Positions 8,505 through 16,690 of a stretch of 64,000 nt of DNA are shown here, piece after piece. The notes beneath the pieces were generated by a model that saw only the letters and a list, made by a program, of their open reading frames with translations, did not search any database and was not told the DNA's origin. The DNA comes from Streptomyces luteogriseus. GTDB lineage: Bacteria; Actinomycetota; Actinomycetes; Streptomycetales; Streptomycetaceae. The stretch spans positions 4,464,001-4,528,000 of the forward strand of contig NZ_JACHMS010000001.1 of assembly GCF_014205055.1 (NCBI RefSeq). The letters are read 5' to 3'. The translations under genes and the position numbers were made by a program. Each line of letters starts with the position of its first letter. Position 1 is the stretch's first letter.

Positions 8505-9320
8505 ATGGCGAAGACAGCCGAGAAGGCCGCGCGGTCCAGCGTCTGGCTGGAGGGCAAGGCGCACCGGCGGCGCGGGGGCGGGCAGCCCTCGGGGCTGGAC
8601 CGTGACCGGATCATCGAGGTCACCGTGCGTCTGCTGGACGCCGAGGGGCTGCCGAAGTTCTCCATGCGGCGGCTGGCCGGCGAGCTGAACGTCACGGCGA
8701 TGTCCGTCTACTGGTACGTCGACACCAAGGACGACCTGCTCGAACTCGCCCTGGACGCGGCCATGGGCGAGATGTCCCTGCCCGATCCGGAGGCCGCCGA
8801 CGCTGATTGGCGCGACCAGATGCGGGCGCTGGCCCGTGAGTACCGGACCCTGCTGGTGCGTCACCCCTGGGTGTCCGCGCTGGTCGGCACCTTCCTCAAC
8901 ATCGGCCCGAACAACCTGGCCTTCTCCAGGGTCGTACAGCGCGTCATGCGCAGGACGGGGCTGCCCGCGAAACGGCTGACGAGCGGGATCTCGGCCGTCT
9001 TCCAGTTCGTCTACGGCTACGGCACGCTCGAGGGCCACCTCTCCACCCGGTCCGCCGCCGTCGGCATGACCATGGACGAGTATTTCCAGGACGCCGTGAG
9101 CACGGTGACCGAGGCCCCGCAGGCCGCGGACGTCATGCGGGAGTCGCAGAAGCTCATGGCGGCGCGCGGCGGCGACACGGTCGCCGAGATGCTGGAGCGC
9201 GACTTCGAGTTCGCGCTGGAACTGCTGATCGCGGGCATCGAGGCGATGGTCGCCCTCAAGGGCGGAGCCTCCAGTGAGGAAGAAGCCCCTGGGGAGGCAG
9301 AAGCCCCCGGGGCGAACTGA
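8505..9320 (+). CDS. TetR/AcrR family repressor (TetR_C type)
   Basis: 271 residues. The N-terminal HTH (about residues 30-80) reads DRDRIIEVTVRLLDAEGL, then MRRLAGELNVTAMSVYWYV, the recognition helix region of the TetR subgroup with a TetR_C_1 ligand domain. An unusual 25-residue basic extension (GKAHRRRGGGQPSG) precedes the HTH. An AGGAAGG-like ribosome site lies before ATG 8505. It lies downstream of the MFS gene in the same direction; the symmetric operator at 6834-6867 is its probable site. The C-terminus is Glu/Ala-rich and disordered. Confidence 0.9.
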   Translation: MAKTAEKAARSSVWLEGKAHRRRGGGQPSGLDRDRIIEVTVRLLDAEGLPKFSMRRLAGELNVTAMSVYWYVDTKDDLLELALDAAMGEMSLPDPEAADADWRDQMRALAREYRTLLVRHPWVSALVGTFLNIGPNNLAFSRVVQRVMRRTGLPAKRLTSGISAVFQFVYGYGTLEGHLSTRSAAVGMTMDEYFQDAVSTVTEAPQAADVMRESQKLMAARGGDTVAEMLERDFEFALELLIAGIEAMVALKGGASSEEEAPGEAEAPGAN

Positions 9321-9321
9321 C

Positions 9322-9792
9322 CTACTCCCCCTCCACCAGCCGCGCCGGGAACCCCCCGGTCGCCACCGGCCCCCACCGCTCCGGCGTGATCCGGATGATC
9401 GACTTGCCCTGCTTGAGCATGGCCGCGCGGTACTCGTCCCAGTCGGGGTGCTCCCCGGCGATGTTCCGGTAGTACTCCACGAGCGGTTCGACGGAGTCGG
9501 GGGAGTCGATGATCTCGGCCGTGCCGTCGATCTGCACCCAGGGGCCGTTCCAGTCGTCGCTGAGCACGAGCAGGCTCACGCGCGGGTCCCGCTTGGCATT
9601 GCGGGTCTTGGCGCGCTCCGGGTAGGTGGAGACCACGATCCGGCCGGAGTCGTCGACACCGCAGGTCAGCGGGGAGCCCTGGGGACCGCCGTCGGTCCGC
9701 CGGGTCAGCAGGATCGCGTGGTGCCGGGGGCGTACGAAGTCGAGCAACTCGTCGAGGGAGACACGGGTGTTCGTCGCGATGTTCGGTGCCAT
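9322..9792 (-). CDS. PPOX-class F420-dependent oxidoreductase
   Basis: 156 residues of the flavin/deazaflavin split-barrel fold, similar to the Rv1155-like F420 group: RPRHHAILLTRRTDG, GVDDSGRIVVSTYPERAKTRNAKRDPRVSLLV and the C-terminal IRITPERW. The AKTRNAKRDPRVSL strand-turn is typical of the cofactor-phosphate binding region. Cofactor F420 rather than FMN is assigned by family resemblance only. The start ATG at 9792 lacks a ribosome site and is preceded by TAGGCT with exactly 7 nt between; that hexamer contains the stop codon of the STAS gene upstream, so a leaderless internal start is possible. Confidence 0.85.
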   Translation of the reverse strand: MAPNIATNTRVSLDELLDFVRPRHHAILLTRRTDGGPQGSPLTCGVDDSGRIVVSTYPERAKTRNAKRDPRVSLLVLSDDWNGPWVQIDGTAEIIDSPDSVEPLVEYYRNIAGEHPDWDEYRAAMLKQGKSIIRITPERWGPVATGGFPARLVEGE

Positions 9793-9802
9793 GGGCCGCA
9801 GC

Positions 9803-10156
9803 CTACGACGCCAGGGCTTCGGCGAGGTTGTCGTACACGGGGACGTCCCGGCGCATGCCCGTCAGCTCCAGGACGCGGCTGGTGACGCCTTCCGGCCGGG
9901 CCACCAGACGCACCGCGGCCCCGGGGCGCAGCAGGCGTCGTACGTCGTTGATGAGGCGGACACCCTGAGAGTCCATGAACGACGTCGTGGTCAGGTCGAG
10001 GACGAGGACCTCGAGCCGGTCGCCACGGGCGCGGACCGCGGACATGAGGAGCGGCAGCAGCTCCGCCGCGTTGCAGTAGTCGATCTCGGCGGGCATCGTG
10101 AGGTGGACGCGACCGGGGAGGTCGCGCTGATCTGTGGGATTCGTGAAGAAGGTCAC
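9803..10156 (-). CDS. STAS-domain anti-sigma-factor antagonist
   Basis: 117 residues forming one STAS domain: LEVLVLDLTTTSFMDSQGVR carries the conserved phosphorylatable Ser region (DS) of SpoIIAA/RsbV proteins, and VTSRVLELTG is the C-terminal helix. I chose GTG 10156, preceded by AGGTGAG; GTG 10165 is an alternative. Such proteins bind and neutralise anti-sigma kinases in a partner-switching cascade. No kinase lies next to it; the nearest related genes are the SpoIIE-type phosphatase at 33813 and the sigma factors at 16.7-18.8 kb. Its partner cannot be deduced from position. Confidence 0.85.
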   Translation of the reverse strand: MTFFTNPTDQRDLPGRVHLTMPAEIDYCNAAELLPLLMSAVRARGDRLEVLVLDLTTTSFMDSQGVRLINDVRRLLRPGAAVRLVARPEGVTSRVLELTGMRRDVPVYDNLAEALAS

Positions 10157-10219
10157 GGCACTCACCTGGCAGACGTTCGTCCGGATTCCGGTAAGGCCGC
10201 TTCCTGACCCGCGGTGCCA

Positions 10220-10248
10220 TTCCACCATGCGGGGGGCGGGTGGTGGAA
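10220..10248. promoter_or_regulatory. 8-bp inverted repeat between the divergent STAS and GAF-ANTAR genes
   Basis: TTCCACCA (10220-10227) and TGGTGGAA (10241-10248) with a 13-nt G-rich spacer lie in the 234-bp divergent region. It could be a shared operator. Nearer the plus-strand gene, TAGAGT (10298-10303) is a possible -10. Confidence 0.35.
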
Positions 10249-10390
10249 GCGCCCGTGGCGGCGTCGGCCGGACGTCACTTGGAGGCAACCGAGCAGTTAG
10301 AGTGCTGTCCGTCCTGTGCTCGCAGTCGGGAATGTGCTGCGGAGCTCTCCTGCGCACGGCCGTTGGCCGTGCATGCCGAAGAGGTTCGTG

Positions 10391-11095
10391 GTGGCTGCGT
10401 CCGAGTTTCCTGATTTGCCCCGTTTTCCGGTCGGCTCCGAGCTGGCCGAAGCGCTGACGGTGGCGTCGCAGCAACTGCACGAGACCCTCACACCCCACAG
10501 CACGCTGCGCACCGCGGTCCGGCTGGCCGTGCATCTCATGCCGGGCGCCGAACACGCCGGCATCTCCGTGATCGAACGCGGCAACAAGATCCGCACGCTC
10601 GCCTGGACCGACGAGCTCGTGCGCTCCGCCGAATCCCGGCACACCGGCCGTGAACAGCACGGGCTGTGGGAGCAGTTGTGGAGCAGCCCGGTCGCGCGGA
10701 TAACGGACAGCGAGGCGGACGACGGCTGGGACGTGCTGGCGGCCCTGGGCCTGCGCTCGGCACTGTCGCTGCGGCTGCGCGCCGACCGGCGCCGGCTGAC
10801 CGTCCTCACGGCCTACGCGCGCAAACCGGGCGCCTTCGACGAGGAGGCCACGCGCGTCGGCCGGCTGTTCAGCGCGCACGTCAGCATCGCCCTGGACTCC
10901 GCGACCGTACGCGAGCAGCTCACCGAGGCCATGCACACCAGGGACCTGATCGGCCAGGCCACCGGCATTCTCATGGAGCGCCAGGGCATCGACGCGGCCG
11001 CGGCCTTCGAGAGCCTGGTACGGGCCTCCCAGCGGGAGAACGTGAAGCTGCGCGAACTGGCCCGCCGGATCGTGGGGGCTCACAACACCCCCTGA
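10391..11095 (+). CDS. GAF-ANTAR transcription antitermination regulator
   Basis: 234 residues. An N-terminal GAF sensor (about 20-165; HLMPGAEHAGISVIERGNKI) is followed by a C-terminal ANTAR RNA-binding three-helix domain (about 175-232; IGQATGILMERQGIDAAAAF). ANTAR proteins bind dual hexaloop hairpins in leader RNAs and prevent termination. GTG 10391 is chosen because GAGG (10380-10384) lies 6 nt upstream; an in-frame ATG at 10373 has no ribosome site. A second GAF-ANTAR gene follows 57 bp downstream, and a STAS gene is divergent. No dual-hexaloop target was recognised locally. Confidence 0.88.
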   Translation: MAASEFPDLPRFPVGSELAEALTVASQQLHETLTPHSTLRTAVRLAVHLMPGAEHAGISVIERGNKIRTLAWTDELVRSAESRHTGREQHGLWEQLWSSPVARITDSEADDGWDVLAALGLRSALSLRLRADRRRLTVLTAYARKPGAFDEEATRVGRLFSAHVSIALDSATVREQLTEAMHTRDLIGQATGILMERQGIDAAAAFESLVRASQRENVKLRELARRIVGAHNTP

Positions 11096-11152
11096 GGTGA
11101 GGTGAATTACGTCGGTGGCGTGTATGGCCGGTGACGGGATACCCGTACGGCC

Positions 11153-11854
11153 ATGAGCTCCGAGACGTCCGACACGCTGGACCAGGCGATGGTGCGCAGC
11201 AGTGGTCTCGACACGCTGCTGCGCGATCTGACCGACCGCGCGGTGCAGGAGGTGCGCGGCGCCGACGCCTGCAGCATCACCGTGCGCCGCGCCGGCCGGC
11301 TGCTCACCCTGGCCGGCAGCGACGGCATGCCCAGCGGCCTGGACCTGCGTCAGTACGAGAACGGCTCGGGGCCCTGCGTCGACGCCGCCGAGACCGGCGA
11401 GGAGCAGTACGCCCCGGATCTGGCCGAGGAGTCGCGCTGGCCCTCGTTCACGGAGTACGCGCTGTCCGCGGGCGTCCGCTGTGTGCTGGCGGTGCCGGTC
11501 GCCGTCGAGGGCGAGAGCGGCGCCGCGATCAACTTCTACGGGGTGCGGGCCGGAGCGCTGGGCACGGGCCGGGACGCGGCCCGTGCCTTCGCGGCCCGGT
11601 CCGGGGACGCGATCGACGTGGCGCTGCGGATCGAGCGCCGGCGCCAGTCGGCGGCCGATGTGCGCACCGCGCTGCTCTCCCGCAGCGTCATCGACCAGGC
11701 GATCGGGATCCTGATGGCCCGGGAACGGATCGACGCGCGGATCGCGCTGGAGCGGCTGCGCCGGGTCTCGCAGGACCGGAACGTCAAGCTCCGGGACCTG
11801 TGCGGCCAGTTGGTGGCGAGAGTGTCCGCCCCGGACTCACGCCGGGGGAAGTGA
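11153..11854 (+). CDS. GAF-ANTAR transcription antitermination regulator (second copy)
   Basis: 233 residues with the same architecture as its upstream neighbour: GAF (about 15-160; GADACSITVRRAGRLLTLAGSD, later NGSGPCVDAAETGE) and ANTAR (about 170-225; IDQAIGILMARERIDARIAL). Sequence identity to the upstream copy is concentrated in the ANTAR helices, so this is an old duplication rather than a recent one. An imperfect palindrome (GACGGGATACCCGTACGG region, 11134-11151) immediately precedes ATG 11153 and may be an operator. Its 3' end overlaps the converging YceI gene by 18 bp. Confidence 0.88.
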   Translation: MSSETSDTLDQAMVRSSGLDTLLRDLTDRAVQEVRGADACSITVRRAGRLLTLAGSDGMPSGLDLRQYENGSGPCVDAAETGEEQYAPDLAEESRWPSFTEYALSAGVRCVLAVPVAVEGESGAAINFYGVRAGALGTGRDAARAFAARSGDAIDVALRIERRRQSAADVRTALLSRSVIDQAIGILMARERIDARIALERLRRVSQDRNVKLRDLCGQLVARVSAPDSRRGK

Positions 11855-12658
11855 CTCGCCCTGCACGGCCTGGATGTCCAGCTCCACCTTGAGCGTCGTG
11901 CCGATGGCGGCGATGCCGGCCTGGAGGACCTGGTTGTAGTTCATCGCGAAGTCCTCGCGGTGCAGTTCGGTCGTCGCGCGGAACGCCGCGCGGGTGCCGC
12001 CCCACGGGTCCGGACCCGTGCCTAGACAGGCCAGGTCGAGGTCCACGGCCCGTACCACCCCGTGCATGCCGAGCTCGCCGTGGACGGTCCACCGGTCGGA
12101 CCCGGTTGCCGTCAGCCCCGTCGACCGGAAGGTGATCTCCGGGAACCGCTCGACGTCCAGGAAGTCCGGCGACTTCAGGTGCCCGTCGCGCATGCCGTTG
12201 CCGGTGTCGATGGACGCGGCCCGGATCACCGCCTCCACACGCGACTTGGCGACGTCGTCCGGGGCGATCTCGATCGAGCCGGAGAACTCCGTGAACCGGC
12301 CGTGCACGCTGGAGATGCCCAGGTGCTGGGCCACGGCGGCCACGCTGGAGTGCACCGGGTCGACGGTCCATGGCCCGGGCGGCGGCAGCTCGGTACCGCC
12401 CTGCCGCGCCAGCGTCACCGGCCCGACCTCGGCCCGTCCGCTCGCGGTCACGATCACGCTGGAGGCCGCGGGCGCATAGCCCACCGCCGTGACGATGACG
12501 GTGTACGCCCCCGGCTCCATCGGCGTCGCGTCCCGTACGGCGCCCTCCGCGTCGGCCTCGGCCCGCAGCACCTGCGCACCGGTCATGTCCGCCACCGTGA
12601 CGACCGCGTGCGACACGGCCCATCCGTCCCGGGTACGGATCCTCGCGGTCAGTCCCAT
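11837..12658 (-). CDS. YceI-family lipid-binding protein with N-terminal carboxypeptidase-regulatory-like domain
   Basis: 273 residues. Residues 1-85 form a beta-sandwich repeat (AVVTVADMTGAQVLRAEADA, later PGAYTVIVTAVGYAPAASSV) of the CarboxypepD_reg type. Residues about 95-265 form a YceI lipocalin-like barrel (WTVDPVHSSVAAVAQHLGIS, FPEITFRSTGLTATGSD, later ATTELHREDFAMNY), which in known members binds polyisoprenoid or amphiphilic lipids. No signal peptide is visible, so it is probably cytoplasmic. The same sandwich repeat occurs three times at the end of the MFS gene immediately upstream on this strand. Confidence 0.88.
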   Translation of the reverse strand: MGLTARIRTRDGWAVSHAVVTVADMTGAQVLRAEADAEGAVRDATPMEPGAYTVIVTAVGYAPAASSVIVTASGRAEVGPVTLARQGGTELPPPGPWTVDPVHSSVAAVAQHLGISSVHGRFTEFSGSIEIAPDDVAKSRVEAVIRAASIDTGNGMRDGHLKSPDFLDVERFPEITFRSTGLTATGSDRWTVHGELGMHGVVRAVDLDLACLGTGPDPWGGTRAAFRATTELHREDFAMNYNQVLQAGIAAIGTTLKVELDIQAVQGESLPPA

Positions 12659-12681
12659 CTCAGCTACTCCTCGGAAAGAAA

Positions 12682-12739
12682 CCGGCCCGCGACAGGGGGC
12701 GCACCTCCGCTTGGAGCGCGCCCACCTGTCACGGGCCGG
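12682..12739 (-). terminator. Long terminator hairpin between the MFS and YceI genes
   Basis: CCGGCCCG (12682-12689) pairs with CGGGCCGG (12732-12739), and the stem continues inward through CAGG/CCTG and GCGC/GCGC segments with mismatches. It lies 9 bp after the MFS stop on the minus strand and before the YceI start at 12658, so it should separate the two transcripts. Confidence 0.75.
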
Positions 12740-12747
12740 GGTCGTCG

Positions 12748-15285
12748 CTACTCGCCGGGGTGGGCGAGTTCGATGTCGTGGGCGTCGGTACCGGCGCCCG
12801 TGACCGTCAGGGCGGTGGCCACCGGCGGGTAGCCCGTGGCGATGACGGTGTACTCGCCGCCGTCCAGGTCGGTGAAGGCGTACGCCCCGTCCGTCCCGGT
12901 CGTGGCCGAGCCGACGACGTTGCCCGCCTGGTCGACCAGCGTCACCCGGGCGTCGGCCAGCGGGCCGTGCGGGGCGTGGACGACACCCTGGACGCGGGCG
13001 CCCGAGTCCAGGTCGATCTCGACCCGGGTGACCCCGGTGCCGCCCACCTCGACGGGCAGGGCGCGCGGCCGGTACCCGGCGGCGTTCACCGCGACGGTCA
13101 CCGCCCCCGGCACCAGCTCGGCGAAGGAGAACTCGCCCTGCTCACCCGTGGTCCCGTTGGCCAGCAGGTCCCCGCGCACATCCGTGACGATGACCATGGC
13201 GTCCTTGACCGGCTGCCCGCTCTCGGCGGACCGCACCAGACCGGTCAGCCCGCTGGTGCCACTGAGCAGGATGTCGTACGCGACCGGCTCGTCGTTCACC
13301 ACGACCGTGGACGCCTGGGGCTGGAAGCCGTCGGCGGAGGCGATCAGGACGTACGACCCGGAGCCCGGGGCGTCCACCGCGTACGAGCCGTCGGCCTGCG
13401 CCACGGACCGGCCCAGCTGGCGCCCGGCCAGCGAGATCAGCGTGACGGCGGCCTGCGGCACGGGCGCGGACTCGTTCCCGCGGACGAAACCGCGGACCGG
13501 AACACCACCGGAGGCGTCCTCGGCACGCACCGCCGTGGCGACGGCGGCGAGCCGCTGCGTCCCCTCGGGTCCGGTCCCGTCGGCGGCCTCGGCCTCGGCC
13601 ACGGCCCAGCTCGGCACGGCCTGCTCCGCCTCGGCGGCCTCGACGGCGGCCTCGGCCGGAACCACGGCCGGCGTCTCCGTGTCGGCGGCCTGCGCCAGCC
13701 CGCCCTTGGTCTTCAACGGGACCTCCTTGATGAACAGCGCCACCAGCAGCGCGAGGAGCGCCATCGGGGCCGAGTAGAGGAACACGTCCGCGACACCGTG
13801 GCCGTACGCGCTCTCCACGACGGTGCGGATCGGCGCCGGCATCGTGCTCAGGTCGGGGATGCCGCCGCCCCCCGTGCCGGCGTGACCGAGGGCCGCGCCC
13901 TTGGGACCGAGGTCGGCGAGGCCGTCCTTGACGTAGTCGGTGATCCGGTTGCCCAGGACCGCGCCCAGGGCGGAGACGCCCACCGCACCGCCGAGGGACC
14001 GGAAGAACGTCACCGTGGAGCTGGCGGCACCCAGGTCGCCCGGCTCCACCTGGTTCTGGGTGCACAGCACCAGGTTCTGCATCATCATGCCGATGCCGAG
14101 ACCCAGTAGTGCCATGAAGATCGCTATGTGCCAGTACTCGGTGTCGTACCGGATCGTGCCCAGCAGGCCGAGGCCCGCGGTCACCAGCACACCGCCGGCG
14201 ATCAGCCACGCCTTCCAGCGACCGGTCCGGGTGATGACCTGGCCGGAGACGGTGGAGGAGACGAACAGGCCCGCGATCATCGGGATCGTCATGACGCCGG
14301 ACATCGTCGGCGACTTGTCCCGGGCCAGCTGGAAGTACTGGCTGAAGAAGACGGTCCCGGCGAACATCGCGACACCGACGAACAGGGAGGCCACGGAGGC
14401 CAGCGCGATGGTGCGGTTGCGGAACAGCCGCAGCGGGATGATCGGCTCGCTCGCCTTCGCCTCGACGAGGACGAACAGCGCGAGCAGCGCCACCGACCCG
14501 CCGACCATGGCGTACGTCTGCCACGAGACCCAGTCGTACTTGTCACCGGCGAAGGTGACCCAGACCAGCAGCAGGCAGACGGCCGCCGTGATGAAGAAGG
14601 CGCCGGCCCAGTCGACCTTGACCTTCCGCTTGACCACGGGCAGGTGCAGGGTCTTCTGCAGCACGATCAGGGCGATCACGGCGAAGGGCACGCCGACGTA
14701 GAAGCACCAGCGCCAGCCGAGCCAGTCGGTGTCGGTGATGACACCGCCGACCAGCGGGCCGCCGACCATGGCGGTGGCGAAGGTAGCGCCGAGGTAGCCG
14801 TTGTACCGGCCGCGCTCACGCGGCGAGATCATCGCCGCCATGATGATCTGGGCCAGCGCGGACAGACCGCCCATGCCGATGCCCTGAACCGCGCGGAAGG
14901 TGATGAGCATGCCCGGGTTCTGGGACATGCCGGCCGCCGCCGAACCCAGCACGAAGATGACGAGCGCGAACTGGATCAGCAGCTTCTTGGAGAACAGGTC
15001 GGCGAGCTTGCCCCACAGCGGGGTGGAGGCGGTCATCGTCAGCAGGGACGCGGTGACGACCCAGGTGTAGGCGCTCTGGCCGCCGCCGAGGTCGCTGATG
15101 ATCCGGGGCAGGGCGTTGGAGACGATCGTCGACGACAGGATCGCGACGAACATGCCGAGCAGAAGGCCGGTGAGGGCCTCCATGATCTGCCGGTGCGTCA
15201 TCGGAGTGCCGTCGCCGGAGGAGCCGTGGGAGCCTCCCCCGTGCTTGGCATGAGCCCGCACACCGGCTGGTGTGGTCGTTGCCAT
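12748..15285 (-). CDS. DHA2-family MFS exporter with three C-terminal carboxypeptidase-regulatory-like repeats
   Basis: 845 residues, far longer than the 480-550 usual for the family. Residues about 30-545 hold 14 predicted helices with LSSTIVSNALPRIISDLGG in helix 1, PLWGKLADLFSKKLL (motif A) and FATAMVGGPLVGGVI (motif C). After a Glu/Ala-rich linker (about 550-610) come three beta-sandwich repeats (about 615-690, 695-765, 770-843), each with a G-x-Y/F signature such as PGSGSYVLIASADGFQP, PGAVTVAVNAAGYRP and DGGEYTVIATGYPP. The even number of helices puts the repeats in the cytoplasm, if the topology is right. AAAAGGAAG precedes ATG 15285. It follows marR by 13 bp. Confidence 0.92.
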   Translation of the reverse strand: MATTTPAGVRAHAKHGGGSHGSSGDGTPMTHRQIMEALTGLLLGMFVAILSSTIVSNALPRIISDLGGGQSAYTWVVTASLLTMTASTPLWGKLADLFSKKLLIQFALVIFVLGSAAAGMSQNPGMLITFRAVQGIGMGGLSALAQIIMAAMISPRERGRYNGYLGATFATAMVGGPLVGGVITDTDWLGWRWCFYVGVPFAVIALIVLQKTLHLPVVKRKVKVDWAGAFFITAAVCLLLVWVTFAGDKYDWVSWQTYAMVGGSVALLALFVLVEAKASEPIIPLRLFRNRTIALASVASLFVGVAMFAGTVFFSQYFQLARDKSPTMSGVMTIPMIAGLFVSSTVSGQVITRTGRWKAWLIAGGVLVTAGLGLLGTIRYDTEYWHIAIFMALLGLGIGMMMQNLVLCTQNQVEPGDLGAASSTVTFFRSLGGAVGVSALGAVLGNRITDYVKDGLADLGPKGAALGHAGTGGGGIPDLSTMPAPIRTVVESAYGHGVADVFLYSAPMALLALLVALFIKEVPLKTKGGLAQAADTETPAVVPAEAAVEAAEAEQAVPSWAVAEAEAADGTGPEGTQRLAAVATAVRAEDASGGVPVRGFVRGNESAPVPQAAVTLISLAGRQLGRSVAQADGSYAVDAPGSGSYVLIASADGFQPQASTVVVNDEPVAYDILLSGTSGLTGLVRSAESGQPVKDAMVIVTDVRGDLLANGTTGEQGEFSFAELVPGAVTVAVNAAGYRPRALPVEVGGTGVTRVEIDLDSGARVQGVVHAPHGPLADARVTLVDQAGNVVGSATTGTDGAYAFTDLDGGEYTVIATGYPPVATALTVTGAGTDAHDIELAHPGE

Positions 15286-15298
15286 GGGCTTCCTTTTC

Positions 15299-15787
15299 TT
15301 ACGTGCTTGCGGGTGTACGGGTGGTCGGGTCGAAAGCGGCCGGCGCGGCCCGGCTCCCGGACCGGCAGTCGAAGCTCTCCCTCAGCCGCGCCATGAGGTT
15401 CGTGAGCTGGCCGACCTCGTCGTCGGTCCAGTCGCTCAGGCGCTCGGCGAGGACCTCGGTGGTCCGCCGGGACAGCTCGTCGAGCTGTGTGTGGCCCGCG
15501 GGTGTGAGGCGCAGGATGCGTGAGCGTTTGTCCGCCGGGTCGGGGGAGCGTTCGATCCAGCCCCGGTCCACGACGTGCGCGACGTGACGGCTGGTGACCG
15601 ACATGTCCACCGCCAGCAGCTCGGCGAGCTTGCTCATGCGCATGTCGCCGTGGCGGCCCAGCAGGGTCAGCACGGCCGCCGACCCGCCGGGGCACTCGGC
15701 GGGCATGATCCGTCCGAGCTCCCGCTTCACGGCGCCGAAGGCGCTGAACTGGCGGACCAGCTCTTCGTACTGCGCCTTTTCGGCCAT
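15299..15787 (-). CDS. MarR-family regulator
   Basis: 162 residues with a MarR winged helix: MRMSKLAELLAVDMSVTSRH is the recognition region, followed by the wing DRGWIERSPDPADKRSRILR with the conserved DxRS/R motif. It is the first gene of a two-gene unit with the MFS exporter, so autorepression and exporter control are likely. Two identical-spacing operator-like palindromes lie directly upstream (15804-15846). The C-terminal 20 residues are disordered. Confidence 0.93.
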   Translation of the reverse strand: MAEKAQYEELVRQFSAFGAVKRELGRIMPAECPGGSAAVLTLLGRHGDMRMSKLAELLAVDMSVTSRHVAHVVDRGWIERSPDPADKRSRILRLTPAGHTQLDELSRRTTEVLAERLSDWTDDEVGQLTNLMARLRESFDCRSGSRAAPAAFDPTTRTPAST

Positions 15788-15803
15788 GACACCTCCCGCT
15801 TTC

Positions 15804-15846
15804 GTTGCTTAGGGCAACCATAGGAGCTGTTGGTTGCTGCAGGCAA
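15804..15846 (-). promoter_or_regulatory. Paired MarR-type operators
   Basis: Two palindromes of the form (G)TTGC-N5-GCAA(C) occur at 15804-15818 and 15834-15846, with centres about 29 bp apart, 17-59 bp before the marR start. Spacing near three helical turns would put two dimers on one face. This is the obvious autoregulation site. Confidence 0.7.
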
Positions 15847-15965
15847 ATAAAAGTGGGGGGTGCGGCATAAAAAGTTGGCAAAGGCAAGTATTGCGGGAGT
15901 AAACGCGCTGGTGACAACCCCGGCGGTACGGGCCGACCGATCCCAAACGGAACCCCAACCCCCAC

Positions 15966-15994
15966 TTGGGGAGCCCCGCCGTTTTCGCTAGGGT
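15966..15994 (+). promoter_or_regulatory. Promoter of the small membrane protein gene
   Basis: TTGGGG (15966-15971), a 17-nt spacer and TAGGGT (15989-15994) resemble a vegetative promoter. The -10 ends 8 nt before ATG 16003 and no ribosome site is present, suggesting a leaderless mRNA. Confidence 0.5.
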
Positions 15995-16002
15995 CTCGGG
16001 CC

Positions 16003-16200
16003 ATGGCTAACAACCAGGCCCCGCAGGGCAATCACGACCCCGCCGGCAGCACCCAGATGTTCCGCGCGTTCGTCGACGAGGCCCCGCAGGGCCGTCGGGC
16101 GGCGGCCACCTCCAGCGGCGGCCCGCGTATCGGCCTCATCCTCGGCGTGGTCGTCGCCGTAGTGATCGTCGCGGCGGTGGCCTGGCTGGCACTGGCGTAA
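16003..16200 (+). CDS. Small single-pass membrane protein of unknown function
   Basis: 65 residues: a polar N-terminal half (MANNQAPQGNHDPAGSTQMF) and one C-terminal transmembrane helix (IGLILGVVVAVVIVAAVAWL) ending only two residues before the stop, i.e. a tail-anchored arrangement with the N-terminus probably cytoplasmic. ATG 16003 follows a plausible promoter at the leaderless distance. I know similar small proteins in other Streptomyces but no function. Confidence 0.75.
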   Translation: MANNQAPQGNHDPAGSTQMFRAFVDEAPQGRRAAATSSGGPRIGLILGVVVAVVIVAAVAWLALA

Positions 16201-16690
16201 CACACACGGCTGCTGTCGCCGTCCGGCACGGGGCGTAGCGGCTGGGGCCGGGTGGGTCCGCAACCCGGCGCAGCGGGGTGCCGCTGCGCCCGCCCGTGCC
16301 GCCCTCAGCGGCACGCATGCCCGCAGCGGGGGCGGGCCGCAGCTGAGGCAGCCGCCGCACGCACGCGCAACCCGCCCGCGACGCGAAGCGGGACGCTCCC
16401 GCACCCGTGCGCCTGCGGCGCAGGCCACGACGCTCCCGCCACCCGCGGACGGCGAGAAGGGGCCGTGTCGGGGGGTGTCCGCCCGCAGCGGTTGGCGCGC
16501 CAACGGACAGTCAGTCGGTGTCAGGGCTCATCGCGCCGTTCCGAGGACGGACACCCCCCCCGGCGCGGCCACGACCCACACCCAACGGTCAGGCGAAGCG
16601 CACGCGCGCCCCCACCGCCGGAGGCACAGGCAAACGGCGCGGCCCCAACGACCGCGCCCCAGCCCTCCGTCAGGACCCGTCAGGACTTCG
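16201..16690. other. 490-bp intergenic region rich in inverted repeats
   Basis: This region separates the small membrane protein gene from the end of sigN. It contains no gene-like frame. Its first half is imperfect GC-rich repeats (CAGCGGGG/CCGCTGCG-type). The second half holds the nested inverted repeat annotated at 16470-16559. From 16560 to 16690 I see only CG-rich sequence that could include the sigN terminator. Confidence 0.5.
16470..16559. repeat. Nested inverted repeat element (12-bp arms, internal 14-bp palindrome)
   Basis: GGGGGGTGTCCG (16470-16481) pairs with CGGACACCCCCC (16548-16559). Inside, GTTGGCGCGCCAAC (16491-16504) is a perfect palindrome. The 90-bp unit would fold as a long stem with an inner hairpin. 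It may be a dispersed Streptomyces repeat or a structured RNA; no protein is encoded. Confidence 0.6.
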
